Source: Rhinatrema bivittatum (lineage: Eukaryota > Chordata > Amphibia > Gymnophiona > Rhinatrematidae). Taken from it: DNA of 64,000 bases. Below are positions 53,431 to 64,000 of the stretch, piece by piece. Position 1 is the stretch's first letter; the number at the start of each line of letters is the position of its first letter. The position numbers and the translations under genes are program-made. The stretch lies in the NCBI RefSeq assembly GCF_901001135.1, contig NC_042631.1:47126019-47190018 (forward strand), in the 5' to 3' direction. A model generated the notes under the pieces. It did not search any database. It saw nothing but the letters and a program-made list of their open reading frames with translations, and had not been told where the DNA came from.

Positions 53431-54249
53431 CTTCTAATCATTAATTTAAATTCTGTACTGTTTCATAAATTCTCAAGAACTACATACCTCTTCCTAGCTT
53501 GAGGCTAATATTGAGAGCCCTGTACAGTAAGTTTGGACCCCAAGGGGCTGAAGAATCAAATGAGTCCCCAAGATTCATACTACCACTGACAGCTCTGAAA
53601 ACTCCCCATTTGACCCCCTAAATAGGTGGCAACCAAGTTAACGTGAAAAACCAGTTTGCTGAAAATTTATGAGTGGTATTTGTGTGGAAGGCAAATTGGG
53701 ATATAAGGAGGGGACATGTGATGCTACAATCATTCTCTTTTTCCCTGGTTTTCTCTTCCCTCCACACTTCATTCTCTTCCCAACCCTCTTGCTCCCTTTC
53801 TCATATATCCTTCATTTATCTTTCTTCCCCTCTGTACCTGTCACCAGCTACCTGGGCATTGCATCTTCTCCCAGCTCCTGTGGATGGTTGGTTGTTAAAG
53901 CAACCCTCTCTCTCCCTATCCCTACCTTAGGGACAGAGGGAACATATTTAATCTGAACTGCCTCTGGATACCTATCAGAGGTACGACCAAGGCTAGCAAA
54001 ATTATAACGTGATATTACATAGTCCAACTCTTTTTCTTTGGGAGGGAAGCTCGCATATCTGGTAAAAGTATGACTCATTTTACATTTTGCCTTTCTAAAA
54101 CAAACTACAGTGTATGCCAGTAGAGTATTATAATATCTCCCCCTCCTGCTGCAGATCTCACTCACCAGTATGTTCCACTGTTGGAAGGTCTCATGGATTT
54201 TCGAGACGAGAGCAAGCTTCCCTATTTTCACTCTTTATTCTCTCTTCAG
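53431..54249 (+). other. CEND1: End of the intron; acceptor site
   Basis: No repeat family recognised. The splice acceptor is TTTATTCTCTCTTCAG with AG at 54248-54249. A second CAG at 54255-54257 could serve as an alternative. Frames here (for example 53669-53956) show no domain. Overall C/T-rich from 53730 to 53930. Confidence 0.5.
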
Positions 54250-54417
54250 TCCCACAGGTTCCACATCAGCGGAGAGGAGGAAATGAGCTAAGCTGATCCT
54301 CTCCAAACCGGGAGCAAGCTTTGGAGGGACGGGTGTCATTTCCTACATTTCTCTGGAGATCACAGAACCCTGCAGAGGATTCGTGGGAAGGAAGAGTCTC
54401 AGCCAAACCGTATCAGG
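54250..54417 (+). other. CEND1: CEND1 5' untranslated part of the coding exon
   Basis: It runs from the acceptor to the start codon. One upstream ATG at 54283 opens a two-codon frame, ATGAGCTAA. It sits 135 bases before the start codon. No other ATG lies between it and the start. Confidence 0.55.
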
Positions 54418-54792
54418 ATGGAATCCAAAGCAAGGTCCAGCGGAAGCAAGGCTGACTCCAAGGCTGGGAAAATGGAAAAGCCCGCTGCCAGTGACAAAAA
54501 AGAAAATGCTTTCAAAGAGCAGCCCGGCCCCACAGCCAAAAAACCCTCTACTGCAAGCGAGGCCACATCAACGGAGAGCCACAGCTTGCCGAAACCAATG
54601 CCCTCCAAGGCAGAAGGTCGGGAAGCTGCTGCCCCAGCCCCTGAAACAGACAGCAAAGGCAACAGTACTGAGGAGGAAGGGGGCCCCGGCGGGCTTTACG
54701 AAAATATGAAGCCCATACTGCTCATTGGAGGTGTGGTGATAGCTGCCATGGCTGTGATTCTGGGGGTGGCGTTCCTGGCCCGGAAAAAATGA
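54418..54792 (+). CDS. CEND1: Cell cycle exit and neuronal differentiation protein 1 (CEND1/BM88)
   Basis: A 124-residue membrane protein that, in mammals, promotes cell cycle exit of neuronal precursors, is expressed in neurons and sits in mitochondrial and other membranes. Residues 1-90 are polar, disordered-looking and rich in Lys, Ser, Ala, Pro and Glu (MESKARSSGSKADSKAGK at the start, NSTEEEGGPGG near 82-92). Residues about 99-121 form one hydrophobic helix (PILLIGGVVIAAMAVILGVA), followed by FLARKK. The C-terminal GG...ILGVAFL-RKK pattern matches what I remember of mammalian CEND1, which is about 149 residues. This copy is therefore shorter, with the difference in the N-terminal linker. 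The start codon has A at -3 and G at +4 (strong Kozak context), and the frame is intact to TGA. The whole protein is encoded by one exon. No sequence identity could be calculated here. Confidence 0.85.
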   Translation: MESKARSSGSKADSKAGKMEKPAASDKKENAFKEQPGPTAKKPSTASEATSTESHSLPKPMPSKAEGREAAAPAPETDSKGNSTEEEGGPGGLYENMKPILLIGGVVIAAMAVILGVAFLARKK

Positions 54793-55450
54793 AAACCAGT
54801 GAAAGAAAACTCATCTGTACAGTTTTGAGATCAATGCATGCCAGAGATTGTATTCCTATTCTATACTCGTAGTGAGATAAAGTACACACAGTAAAAAGTC
54901 CTGTATAAGAGGGATGTGCCAGCTATGCCCAATGAGGGCACTTCACAAACGCTCAGCACCCATAGCAACTGACAATGAAACAATTATTTTAGTGGGAACC
55001 ACACTGAAAGAGGCCACATCCCCGTGGCAGTCTGCTCTGGGTATCAGTCTTATTTCTTTATATTTATGGATTGCTTCCGTCAGACTCGCTCAAAGAGATT
55101 TCAAGTCAACACACATAAAAACAGAGGTAAACAACATACATACATACATGTACCATACAATACATTACCACTTGTAATTGTATAATTTATCAGCTACTCT
55201 TTACATATTTAAATCTTTCCCTTATTATATTAAAATCTATCTGAACCAGAACAGCCGTGAAGGGCAGAGATCGGAGGCAGGCAGTCTAACACTTGTCTTG
55301 CTCTGCCACAGTGCAGTGCAGGCCGTGTGGCTTTACTGTATGTAATGAAAGTACAGCACAGGTGAAAAGACTGCAGTAAACTGTCCAGTGGTTCACTACA
55401 GCATTAGGTTTAATCTCTGCAAGGAAATAAATCTTCACCCGTTCATTTTA
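54793..55450 (+). other. CEND1: CEND1 3' untranslated region (provisional)
   Basis: From the stop codon to just beyond AATAAA at 55426-55431. The sequence has no transposon signature until about 55060-55170, where a TATTTATGGATTGCTTCC stretch may be an old LINE tail. Another AATAAA at 56483-56488 could be used instead. The real end is not determined. Confidence 0.4.
55426..55431 (+). promoter_or_regulatory. CEND1: Candidate polyadenylation signal AATAAA
   Basis: First canonical AATAAA after the CEND1 stop codon, 634 bases downstream. No strong GT-rich element was evaluated. Confidence 0.35.
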
Positions 55451-57028
55451 TTAGGAGAGCCACTATAGCAGGATGCACTCTAGCAGGAGACTCATTACAG
55501 CAAAGTGCACTATATTAGGGGAATCACTGAAACAGGATTTTCTGTCTCTAGAGATTCACTATTGTACAGTTCATTATAACACGTTTCCACTGTAAGCAGA
55601 CCCCAGATAGGGTCGCCACCTGACCCAGTCTTGCTTTTCGGCCCATTGCATCTGCTGACCAGCAGTCCTGAATCCTCCTAGACAAACTGGAACTATAACT
55701 AAACAAATGTAACGGGCAAAGCCAGAACTGGGATCAGCCTATCAGTGATGTGATGAGGCTCACGTTCTGCAGGGAAATTTTGGCTGGTCCTAGCTTTTTT
55801 AAACATTCATTCCATCGCATTTTGGTATTTGTAGTCCCAATTCCTCAATTAAAAATCAACACTAAATACCAAAACGTGTTAGGAGGGGGCATCAAGAAAT
55901 CAAAGCTGGCCTGAAATATCCCTCCAGAAATCTCTGAGAGTGAATAACTATTTACCCAAGGTCTCATCACCCAACAAATCTGAGTTTGTCAGGAATAAGC
56001 TCTGGGGCTTCATGGAGCCCAGAAGTGCTGAGTACTACCTCTGCTGCGAGCTGTCCTGCTGTCACATGACTCCATGTCTCCCAGGACAGGGGGAGCCATT
56101 CTGTGCATGGAGATGTCATTCTCATTTCTCCATGCATACAACGGACCGGCTCAGGCTCTCCTTGCTGACATGCAGTCATGTGGCACTCTGTGTGCTGGGA
56201 GACACCATGATGCAGAGACGGGTTTCCACAGGTGTAGTAATAAGATCCCCGCAAACGGAACTGGACTTAAACCGGATTTTAGCTGCCTAATGGGCTTATT
56301 TATTTAATGTATCTAACATTTCTGGCAGAGAAGATCTCTTCTGTATCATCACACGCCAAACTGAACAAGAAAACAGGGATCATCAGATGTTCAAGCAAAA
56401 AGCTTCCTTTTTTCCAACTGAAGAGCAAGACGAAAGAGAGTTTTGACCACAAAAACTTAACCCATAATAAGGTATGATAAGAAATAAAGAGGCCAACTGG
56501 TTAAAAGTGACTACTGTCTGCCTTACCATTGGCAGTGACACGACAACAAAATGTCCCCAATGATCCTTGTCGCTTGGTGCCGTCTGCTGACACGCACCTA
56601 TAATCAAGGCCCTTTTCCTCTGCCCAACCCTGCACCAGGGATTCAAAGTCCATTTGAATTTGTTTTAATATCTCCAAAGAAAAGTGGATAAAAGAAATAT
56701 TTTCCTTAAAAAAAAAAAAAAGGGGGGGTGGGCTTTATTCCTTATTAAATTTTTGGAAAAAAATTAAAATCCATCTGTGGAGCTCTCTTGGTAGGGATTC
56801 CCCTGCATATGGACAACACTGGTGCTGATTTAGGCTTTCTTCTAAACAACCTTTGTTTGACAAGGCACATTCCTGTTATCTTCTTTTAGCCTTAAAATAT
56901 AACTTCTAGTAACAGTATATTTTACATGTTTGTAAAAGTCCCATGCTGTAAAAGAGATGTATAGGGGCTCTCAAATCCTGCTTTCAACAGAAATTCAAAA
57001 GAAAAAGTAAATCCATAGAATATATAGG
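55451..57028. other. No gene recognised
   Basis: Contains an AT/GT-poor block with CACTATAGCAGGA and CTCACTACAGCAAAG-like loose repeats (55455-55570) and an A13-G7 run at 56709-56728. Overlapping frames on both strands at 55940-56307 have no recognised domain. Confidence 0.4.
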
Positions 57029-57251
57029 CGGTAATTTTCAAAGGAGTGATGCACGTAAATGTAACATTCTGTGGTAGCAATTTTCAAACGTCCATGTACA
57101 TACTTAAAGTGCACTTACGCGCATAAATCCTATGGACAATTCAATGGCACATATTGTAGCAATTTTCAAAAGCCCACTTACACATGCAAAGTGCATTTAC
57201 ACGTGTAAAACCCAGTTTTAAGCATATAAATCCTTTTGAAAATTACCCCGG
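57029..57251. mobile_element. Short MITE with TAATTTTCAAA ends
   Basis: Left GGTAATTTTCAAAGGAG (57029) is mirrored by CTTTTGAAAATTACC (57236-57250). Inside, AGCAATTTTCAAA occurs twice and GTGCACTTACGCGC / GCGCATAAATC words are paired. About 222 bp. Confidence 0.75.
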
Positions 57252-60200
57252 TACTCTTGCAAACTGTGGCCACGAGATGTCATCAGTGCTTCATACATAG
57301 TAGACAATGGGGGTCAGATTTTAAAAGAAAGTAAATGATTCCTTCTGCCTACACACACACACACACATACAATACCAATATTTTTTCTTTAAGGGGGAGA
57401 ATCCCAAAAGTTGACAATTTGTCCCTTTTTTGTCTCCCACTGATAACATATGAGATGTTGACTTACAAAAACTGGTGCCACCCCAGAGTAAGCTGGTCTA
57501 TGGCACAGCTTGTCTTCTGTAAAGTGGGAGGAACTGAACCCCCTTCTTTTGCTGTGTTGGTGATTTGTACAGCGTCCGTACCTTGCCTTCTCACATGGTC
57601 TCTTCTGTGTGCTGTGGAAAAGTTCAAGCAGCCCTCTCTTAGCGCACCTGATTTCACACACGAGTCCGGCCTTTGCTCCTACAATCCTTGCATTCTGGCC
57701 TGCACAGGATAGGCTTCCGCAAACCTTTGTTTAGAGTCTCTTACTTCCAAAAACTGTGCAAAAACTTCCAAAAGGAAGAATAGCAGTAACTAACAAGAAC
57801 TGTTTTTTGCATTAGAGCATTGGGTCTCAGTTTGAGTTCCAGAAACATGAGAATGATTTTGCATCTGGAACCATGCCAGAAACATGCAATTTAATTAAAC
57901 TACAGCATGAGGAACGAAAAGAGACCCTGAGTGTGGGCTCTATGCCGATGGTATATCCTGCTGCCACTAATTCACCCACATAGGTTTTGGGTATATGCAT
58001 ACATTAATTAAATTGTGGGTTGTTCTAAGTGATATACTAGGTGCTGTCATTGAAAGCCTGGCATCGTGCCTGTCAGTGCTTCACCAGGGGTGACATCTTG
58101 GGCCTTTCTGATGATGACGGCAGCCTGCTTCTGTTGACGAAGTACTCCCCCCATCCTCCTCCCTGAAGCTAGGTAGGTCGGCGATTAAGGATGCTGTTGG
58201 GGATGGGGCTGAGGGACAGGGCCAGAGGCAATCCTCTGAGATTCTTTTTCACCTGGTCCAGCCTGGGGACTAACCTGCTAGGGAGGGGGAGAGAGACAGG
58301 AGCACTGTCTCCCATTTGAGGAGCTCCAAGGGGGACTCCCCTGGTCCCTACTGCAGACAAAGGCCAGTAATGTGGTCCTGTTTGGTTGAATTTATTAAAT
58401 TTGTTATAACCCTAGATTAGATCCATTCAAGCCTCATCTATTCTGTGGGTGGATCTCCTTACTACATCGAGATCTTAGATTGTAAACCTTTTGGATTAGG
58501 GCATGTACCTTGCAAGTTCCCTGTTTAATACTAAATATGCAGATAGTGCACTACAATTAACCAAGATCACAGTCACTTCCTTCTGAATTATAAATGGCTG
58601 CCAGCAGCTCGAGGTGTAGCTGGGTGCTCAAGATTTTAGTTTTTCCATTGTTCTTATGGTTCTCCACAGCAGCTTAAAAACAATAGCAAAAGTCACATTA
58701 ATCAGTCACATTTTCTCTCCTTGGAAAAGCTGTTTGGTTTCCATGCTCTGAGCACGTTGTCCATCATGGTGCAGGATGTGCAACGTCTCCCAGAGCAATC
58801 AATGAGGATAGTCGTGTCAAAGGCAATATGCAAAGCCCTTGCTGTGGGTAGAAAAGCATTTTACCTGTGGGAATCATGGTTTTAAAAACTGCATAACCTG
58901 CCTGCGAGTGAATCTATGCATGTGGTTGAAGAACAGGTGTACTTGTATCCATGGTCTGCAAGGGACTGAACAACGGGCTGGGTTTGGTTATTCAAAGCTA
59001 GGTGCGTTGTGTGCTGAAAAATGACAGGTAGAGAAAATAGTTGCAAATCTCCACGTGTAATTTTTCTCTTAGGCAATAATCAAAGCAAAACTGTGAGCAT
59101 TGTTTAACTTTGATTATTGATGCAAACCTCCTAGGTAAAAGTACCTGTAGAGTTTGCGCCAACATTCCCACTTTTCATTTTTTATCCCCAAATGCCTAAG
59201 ATAGTCACCTCGGTTATTCAGGGGGGAAAAGAAAACAGTGGCAGACATTATAAGAATCTCTGCACTGCTCCAGGTTTCTCTGTGCACACGAGACACTTGG
59301 GTTCCAAGCGTGTTCCTGTTCAGATTAGTGCTGCTAGATTTACTGATTTCTAATGACGTTTGCCCTCCTAGTGACATCATTGGACAATGAGACAATCATT
59401 CAATGATGATGTCATGAGCAGAGAGGACCCAACCTCAGCTGGGAGAGGGTATGAGAGATCTGAAGCATGATATTGTGTAGGTCTTGCCTGCAAGTGGAGG
59501 AGTAGAGCCTGCCACAGTTCAGGCAGGTCAGACCCAATCATCTCATTGTCACAGAACATTTTATTGTGTTAAAAATTTGTAATCAAATGTTTTTTAAATT
59601 AATTTTAGCAGTCAAGAAAATAACAGAATGACAGCATGAGATACAGTCAGCACACACTGGAGCGTCTCCAATGCAACTCAGTCCTACTGTGCAACCTCTA
59701 GTCTGCCATTAAGGCCCTCTCCTAAGCAGAGATGAGCAATCAGGCCAGAAGTATGATGGCGGCATGTGCCATCATGTGTAAAGCAAGAAATGCATATTCC
59801 TTGAGACTTACACCTAGAACCTCCGGAGATCAAAGGTCTTCGGGCATAAAGGATGCGTAGGCCTTGCAGAGGGAGTAGGAAACGGGCATGGTCAGACCCA
59901 ATAATCTGCTGCCACGCATGTGCTGTGCCTGAATTTACTTATTATTTTCATTATGCTGCAGTAATGGAGAATATAAAACCCTCTACTATAAGTTAATAAA
60001 TCTTTGCAAGAGGTACCTCTTATTCTATAGGAGCATTACATTTATTTATTTACAAATCCTTATATTCCACAACTTCGCATAACAAATAATTGTTCTGTGC
60101 GGATCACAAAACTCATTACATAAACATGAGTAAAAGATACCACACCCAGAAATCAAAGACATGGTCAGACAGCACTGTTCTACAGGAAGTGATACCTCCC

Positions 60201-60463
60201 CAGAACATATTAGCATATTAGCCATCTCTGAATCTCACATTCCAAGGGGCTGCTGGATAATATCCGAGGTTTTAAATCAAATTCTTCCTCCTCCTGTCTG
60301 TAGGGGAACGGTTCAGTTGATACCTGTACAGGGATTAGAGATGTGTAGGAAATCAAGCAGAAGTGGCTGAATGCTCTGTTAGTGTATAATACAGATAAGT
60401 GCAGTCCCACACATAGCAATTCTGAAAATTGCACAGGGTACTTTTTATCCCTAAACTTTATGC
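57252..60463. other. No gene recognised (3.2 kb)
   Basis: CA microsatellite at 57350-57367. A paired stretch TGACATCATTG (59370) / CAATGATGATGTCA (59400) contains CRE-like halves. Part of a LINE tail is at 60040-60130 (TTTATTTATTTACAAATCCTTATATTCC). The longest frames (57335-57712 and 57661-57389) have no domain I know. Confidence 0.45.
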
Positions 60464-60708
60464 TGAATTTTCAAAGCAAATTTATGCGCATAAATCTGCA
60501 CTGAAATTTTCCAGGCATAAAGGTGCAAAAATCCAAAGTATGCATAGAAATCCTTTCCCTGCCCCAGCACACCTACTTACTAGGTGCATATTAGCATGCA
60601 CAACAACGTGGTGCATGCACACACCCCAGACTGATTTTCAGATAGCTATCTACATGCAGAAATCAAGGTTTCTTCTGAGTGTTAATCCTTCTGAAAATCA
60701 GGCCCTAA
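60464..60708. mobile_element. MITE with GATTTTCAGA/TGAAAATCA ends
   Basis: GCTGAATTTTCAAAGCAAATTTATGCGC is followed by GCGCATAAATCTGC, and ends CTTCTGAAAATCAGGCCCT. Internal ACTGATTTTCAGATAGC. Resembles the 57029 element in layout. Confidence 0.55.
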
Positions 60709-60873
60709 GAGACTTAGCAGAGCTCTATAAATATGCAGCAGAATGGGAGCCAAAGCTTGCCTGTAGAGAAGGCCTGTTCCAGCAGGAGAAGCACTTTGGG
60801 AGACACAGTCGCACTAATCAATGGCATTTCTGGAGGCAAAACATTGCTTTCCCTTGGAAGTCAGCTCTTTGAC

Positions 60874-61023
60874 GATGATCCATCTGGTCTGTGAGTAAAT
60901 ATATGTGGGCTTCTCAACAACCCAGGTATTTATGGTATACTCGCAGACTATGATCCATCTTGTCTATGAGTAAATATATGTGGGCTTCTCAACAACACAG
61001 CTTTTTACGGTATACTCGCAAAC
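60874..61023. repeat. 75-bp tandem duplication
   Basis: Two adjacent copies of 75 bp (60874-60948 and 60949-61023), sharing ATGATCCATCT, GAGTAAATATATGTGGGC, TTCTCAACAAC and GGTATACTCGCA. About 90 percent alike. Not in a recognised transposon. Confidence 0.9.
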
Positions 61024-61489
61024 TGCAAGGAGGTGCAAATCTCTGTAGGTAATTTTTGTCTTTCGATTGTTCGTGCAGACACCGCACCAAGGGGCCCAGG
61101 TTTGTTATTAATCAGAAGAGGTGAAAGCCACAAAGATGTAACTGTAACTGTTTATAGCCTAACTAATCAAATAGAGAGGATATATCTCATTTATTTTCCT
61201 CTTGTTTTTACTTTTAATTACAGAAACAACATCATCAGAAGAAGTGCAGATCTAGTTTAATCCACTGCCTCTCGCCACGCGATGGGCCGCAGGCAGTAGC
61301 AGCAGTTTGTCAAGCACTATCTTGTAATCATTTGATGTTGTTTCTTGTTTACTCCCACTATTTTATTAAATCCACTTAAAACACTTTTATTTCCTTTAAA
61401 CCCAAAACCAAAATTTTTCATTAAATCCAATTACTATTCAATAAAGGATTATCAGCTCGATACAGTAACATTCATTTGAAGATTTCTCG
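61024..61489. other. No gene recognised
   Basis: One open frame of 75 codons at 61033-61260 (MQISVGNFCLSIVRADTAPR start) has no family I know. It stops in AT-rich DNA. Confidence 0.35.
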
Positions 61490-62275
61490 TCTGTAACGAG
61501 CTTTCTCTTCTGCCTTTTCAATCAAAAGAACTTCCAAAGTAGTGTGCAGTCAAAAAATACAATATACAATCTGCAGTACAAATCATAAAATCAAAACCCA
61601 ACACAACACAAATAGACTCAAAACAAAAAATATAACAATAGATTAAAAAGCCAAAAATAGAATGAAAAATAAAAATCCAGCAGAACCCAACAGCCAGCCT
61701 GAAAGAACCCTTATGCCCAATTATTATATCTAAGCTTCAGCCAATTCTTCACCTTCTTTTGAAAGGTGAGATAGTTTCACTCTTACCTAATCACTGTTAG
61801 GAGCTTGTTCCACAATATAAGTGCTACAACAGAAAAGGCCCTAACTTGAGAGCCTCACACTATCCTGAAAAAGGGTAACCTGGAGTCGTGCTCCTTGGCC
61901 TGATCTTAAATTTCTCAAACTAATCAAGCGGGCCATTACCTCGCATTACTCTAAATACAAGAGCTAAAACTTTAAATTGGGATCAAGTCATGTTCAGAAG
62001 CATCTCTACCGAAGATGCACGTCTAGAGGAGCCCAGTAGTACTCTAGCCGATACACTTTGGATGACTTCTTGAGGCTATTACAATAGTCCAAGTGAGATA
62101 CCCCTCACGAGCGAACGGCCAGCTTCAAAGACCTCGAATCCAGAAAAGGACATAGCTGTCTTGCACTCCGCAACCTTAAAATAGCTAACCAAATTATCCT
62201 AGAGGCATGAGTCTCGAAAGTAAACTGTCAAGGAAAACTCCCAGATCTTTCACAACTTTGGATATGCTTAGCTTC
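61490..62275 (-). mobile_element. Old L2/CR1-type LINE fragment
   Basis: On the minus strand near 62270 the sequence encodes VKDLGVFLDSLLS, the RDLGVxxDSxLS block. The region near 62095 encodes YCNSLKKSSKVYR-like pieces (GGACTATTGTAATAGCC), and that near 61830 gives a TLWNKLLT-type end. An A/C-rich tail runs to 61490. Many stops. Confidence 0.6.
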
Positions 62276-64000
62276 CCTGTGCTGTCCAGGAATGGACAGC
62301 CTGGAGTGGGGAGTTAAATGGTGAGGGAGAAATGTGAGGAAAGATAAAACATAAAATAGTGGAATATATTCATACCTAAATCTAGAACAATTTTTCACTA
62401 AAGTAAAACTTTAATAAAATCCCATTCACTGTGTAACCTAGGGCACATAACTATTTCTCTGTACCTCACGTCCAATCCCAGCTATGTGACCCTGAGCAAG
62501 TCTCCTTGGGCCTGATTTACTCCATTCTGTCTTAGGCCCTAAATGATCTTAGGCCTCATTCTAAGCCTGGCTTTGTTGCTATCTCCCCAAGGAACAGTGG
62601 GAAATGCCACCGATTCTCATTATGGATGAACTCAGTCTTGTGGAAATGTTAATCGTTTTGGATATTGTCAGCAACATTTCTGAACCTTTTCACCAGAGTC
62701 CAATATTCCTCCTCTAATCCATGGACAAGCTTAGCTTTTGCTTATAGGAGTGGTGCTGGACAGAGGAGACCTCATGAATAGGGCAATATCTACATAGCGG
62801 GATAAAAAGACAGACAAAAATGCATGACACCGCTGATTGGTAGCCTACCAGCAACAAACAGGTGATTGGCAAGGCCCTACTTAAATTGCAATTTTGTGCA
62901 AATTACAGATTCCACAATATTTGATCTCTACTGCAATCTAAGTAGGGTCTTATTCAAGAAATTACGGGATGGTTAGTTGTTCCCGGTCTATTTCTGGAGG
63001 CACACCTAATCAATAAGATTTTCAGGAGAGCCACAAAGAATAAGCATGAGATAGGTCTGTATACACTAGAAGTTCAATGTATAAAAAACTCTCTCCTGTG
63101 CATTCATGACATATAGTCTAAAACCCAGATCATTTAGTGTGCTTCCTGAAGTGGATGGGGAACCACTATCCTAGGGAACCCTGTCCCATAATGGTGATGA
63201 GCTGGCTTTGTTTTGTGCATTATTCACAACAGCAGAACATAAACATAGGAGGAAGCCTGAGTGTACAAAATACTGACACAACAGCTCCCCTGCAGTTCAG
63301 CTCTCCCTCCCTATGCTTCCCTTTATTTGACACTGATATAGATGTGTCAATGTGTGCACAGGCTCTAGTTAAGTGTAACCATGAAGCCACGGGCAGCACA
63401 TCTAACGGGATGAATCCCGGGTACTGATTTCTTAGCGTTTACACATGGTGTGCTGGAGAGAGGGGTGCATCAGAAAACACACACAAACCTACCTGCCTAA
63501 TTTTACTTTTGCCAATTTTGTCTCTGCTTTTGATGGACACTTTGTATGGGCTGCAGCTCAAACCCAAAAAGAGTCAGAAGATTCCTTTCCCATATAGTAT
63601 TATCTTTACTTTCACTTTTAAAAAAAAGCGTATAAATGCAATAATGCAGGTAGAATAGAAAATACTAGATGAAAACTTAAAAAGTAGTCTTAGCTTGTCC
63701 CATGGTGACTTGTACTACTGCAGGTCACACCCAACACTGTGTCCTCTAGCATCCTATGCTTCCTCTTTAGCTGAAATCTAGTATTAGCTTGAGAACCCAT
63801 TGTGTGAATGGCAGGTGGGTGGACGGGAAAGTGTGTTACTTACATGAGGAGCTGTATGGCCACTTCATTAACGCTGTGAAACTGTAAATGATTCCTGAGA
63901 CACCTGTAACTCTTTTATCAGGTTTGTGTGCAAATAAAATATAAATATACCTATAAATATAGATATTGTACAACTCCTACACAGGATCTGCGTCTTGCCT
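62276..64000. other. No gene recognised; SINE scrap
   Basis: 62465-62515 (GTCCAATCCCAGCTATGTGACCCTGAGCAAGTC) is the B-box half of a tRNA-derived SINE. The frame at 63137-63427 (96 codons) has no known domain. AATAAAATATAAATATA at 63934 is AT-rich. The window ends without another gene. Confidence 0.45.

Larger units (their letters stand above)
6213..54249 (+). other. CEND1: Inferred first intron of CEND1 (about 48 kb)
   Basis: Bounded by the candidate donor GT at 6213 and the acceptor at 54241-54249 (TCTCTTCAG after TTTATTC). No recognisable host coding exon lies between. The interval is filled by transposons listed separately. The alternative is that the island serves another transcript and CEND1 starts closer to its coding exon, although no second CpG-rich stretch lies near 53-54 kb. 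Confidence 0.4.

Noticed and set aside
54399..54662. Minus-strand 87-codon frame opposite CEND1
   Set aside because: Antisense shadow of a compositionally biased coding region.
54383..54709. 108-codon frame overlapping CEND1 in another phase
   Set aside because: It begins at a GTG, has no domain, and is a shadow of the Lys/Pro-rich CEND1 frame.
57335..57712. 125-codon plus frame and 90-codon minus frame
   Set aside because: No recognisable domain, no promoter or splice context. The start lies in a CA microsatellite.
60429..60872. 147-codon open frame
   Set aside because: Most of it overlaps a MITE (60464-60708). No protein motif.

Overview
This window looks like repeat-saturated vertebrate nuclear DNA. 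It carries one protein-coding gene that I can support. A single-exon reading frame at 54418-54792 (+) encodes a 124-residue protein: a polar Lys/Ser/Ala/Pro-rich N-terminal part, then one hydrophobic C-terminal segment ending in ARKK. I recognise it as CEND1 (BM88, cell cycle exit and neuronal differentiation protein 1). The only clear CpG island (about 5830-6290) lies 48 kb upstream on the same strand. It contains a plausible donor (AAG|GTAGGA, GT at 6213), and a pyrimidine tract plus AG (54248-54249) precedes the coding exon. I therefore read most of the window as a giant first intron (6213-54249) of CEND1. That linkage is inferred from splice-site logic and from the known arrangement of the gene (non-coding first exon, single coding exon).

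The repeats are CR1, L2 and L1-type LINEs, long hAT DNA transposons, several foldback/MITE families, Gypsy LTR elements, a Penelope-like fragment and tRNA-derived SINEs. From memory, this mixture and the specific CR1 3' ends suggest an amphibian with a large genome, probably a caecilian. That identification is moderate at best, because no mitochondrial or rRNA marker is present.

Layout. 1-5.2 kb: an L1-type LINE broken by four later insertions. 5.2-5.8 kb: CR1 tail and a 40-bp minisatellite. 5.8-6.3 kb: CpG island and candidate exon 1. 6.3-10.9 kb: intron with a 100-bp tandem array, pyrimidine-rich minisatellites and a 645-bp inverted-repeat element. 10.9-13.4 kb: a hAT element that split a SINE. 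13.4-17 kb: MITEs, a CR1 tail and an LTR-like fragment. 17.0-20.5 kb: a hAT element with a perfect 8-bp target duplication and a foldback element nested inside. 20.6-32.4 kb: an unclassified repeat split by a roughly 10-kb hAT insertion, itself filled by two CR1 elements and a 1.7-kb solo LTR. 32.4-35.7 kb: MITE, L2, CR1 and L1 pieces. 35.7-41.5 kb: one CR1 interrupted by a Penelope-like fragment with a hammerhead-like motif, a MITE and a Gypsy element with a 5-bp target duplication. 41.5-53.4 kb: L1, gag-like, MITE and CR1 fragments, plus an L2 insertion with a 7-bp target duplication. 54.2-55.4 kb: CEND1 coding exon. 55.4-64 kb: mostly sequence with no recognisable gene, a few MITEs, an old LINE fragment and a 75-bp tandem duplication.

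Apart from CEND1, every coding-like stretch I recognise is a decayed transposon protein: reverse transcriptase, endonuclease, SGNH-esterase ORF1, gag or RNase H. I see no operon, CRISPR array, rRNA or free-standing tRNA gene. I did not find a convincing new biological system. The strongest leads are the hammerhead-like motif, inverted-repeat elements with different ends sharing one GC-rich core, G-quadruplex-prone arrays in those elements, and the transposon-inflated CEND1 intron. Element borders without a stated target duplication are accurate only to tens of bases.
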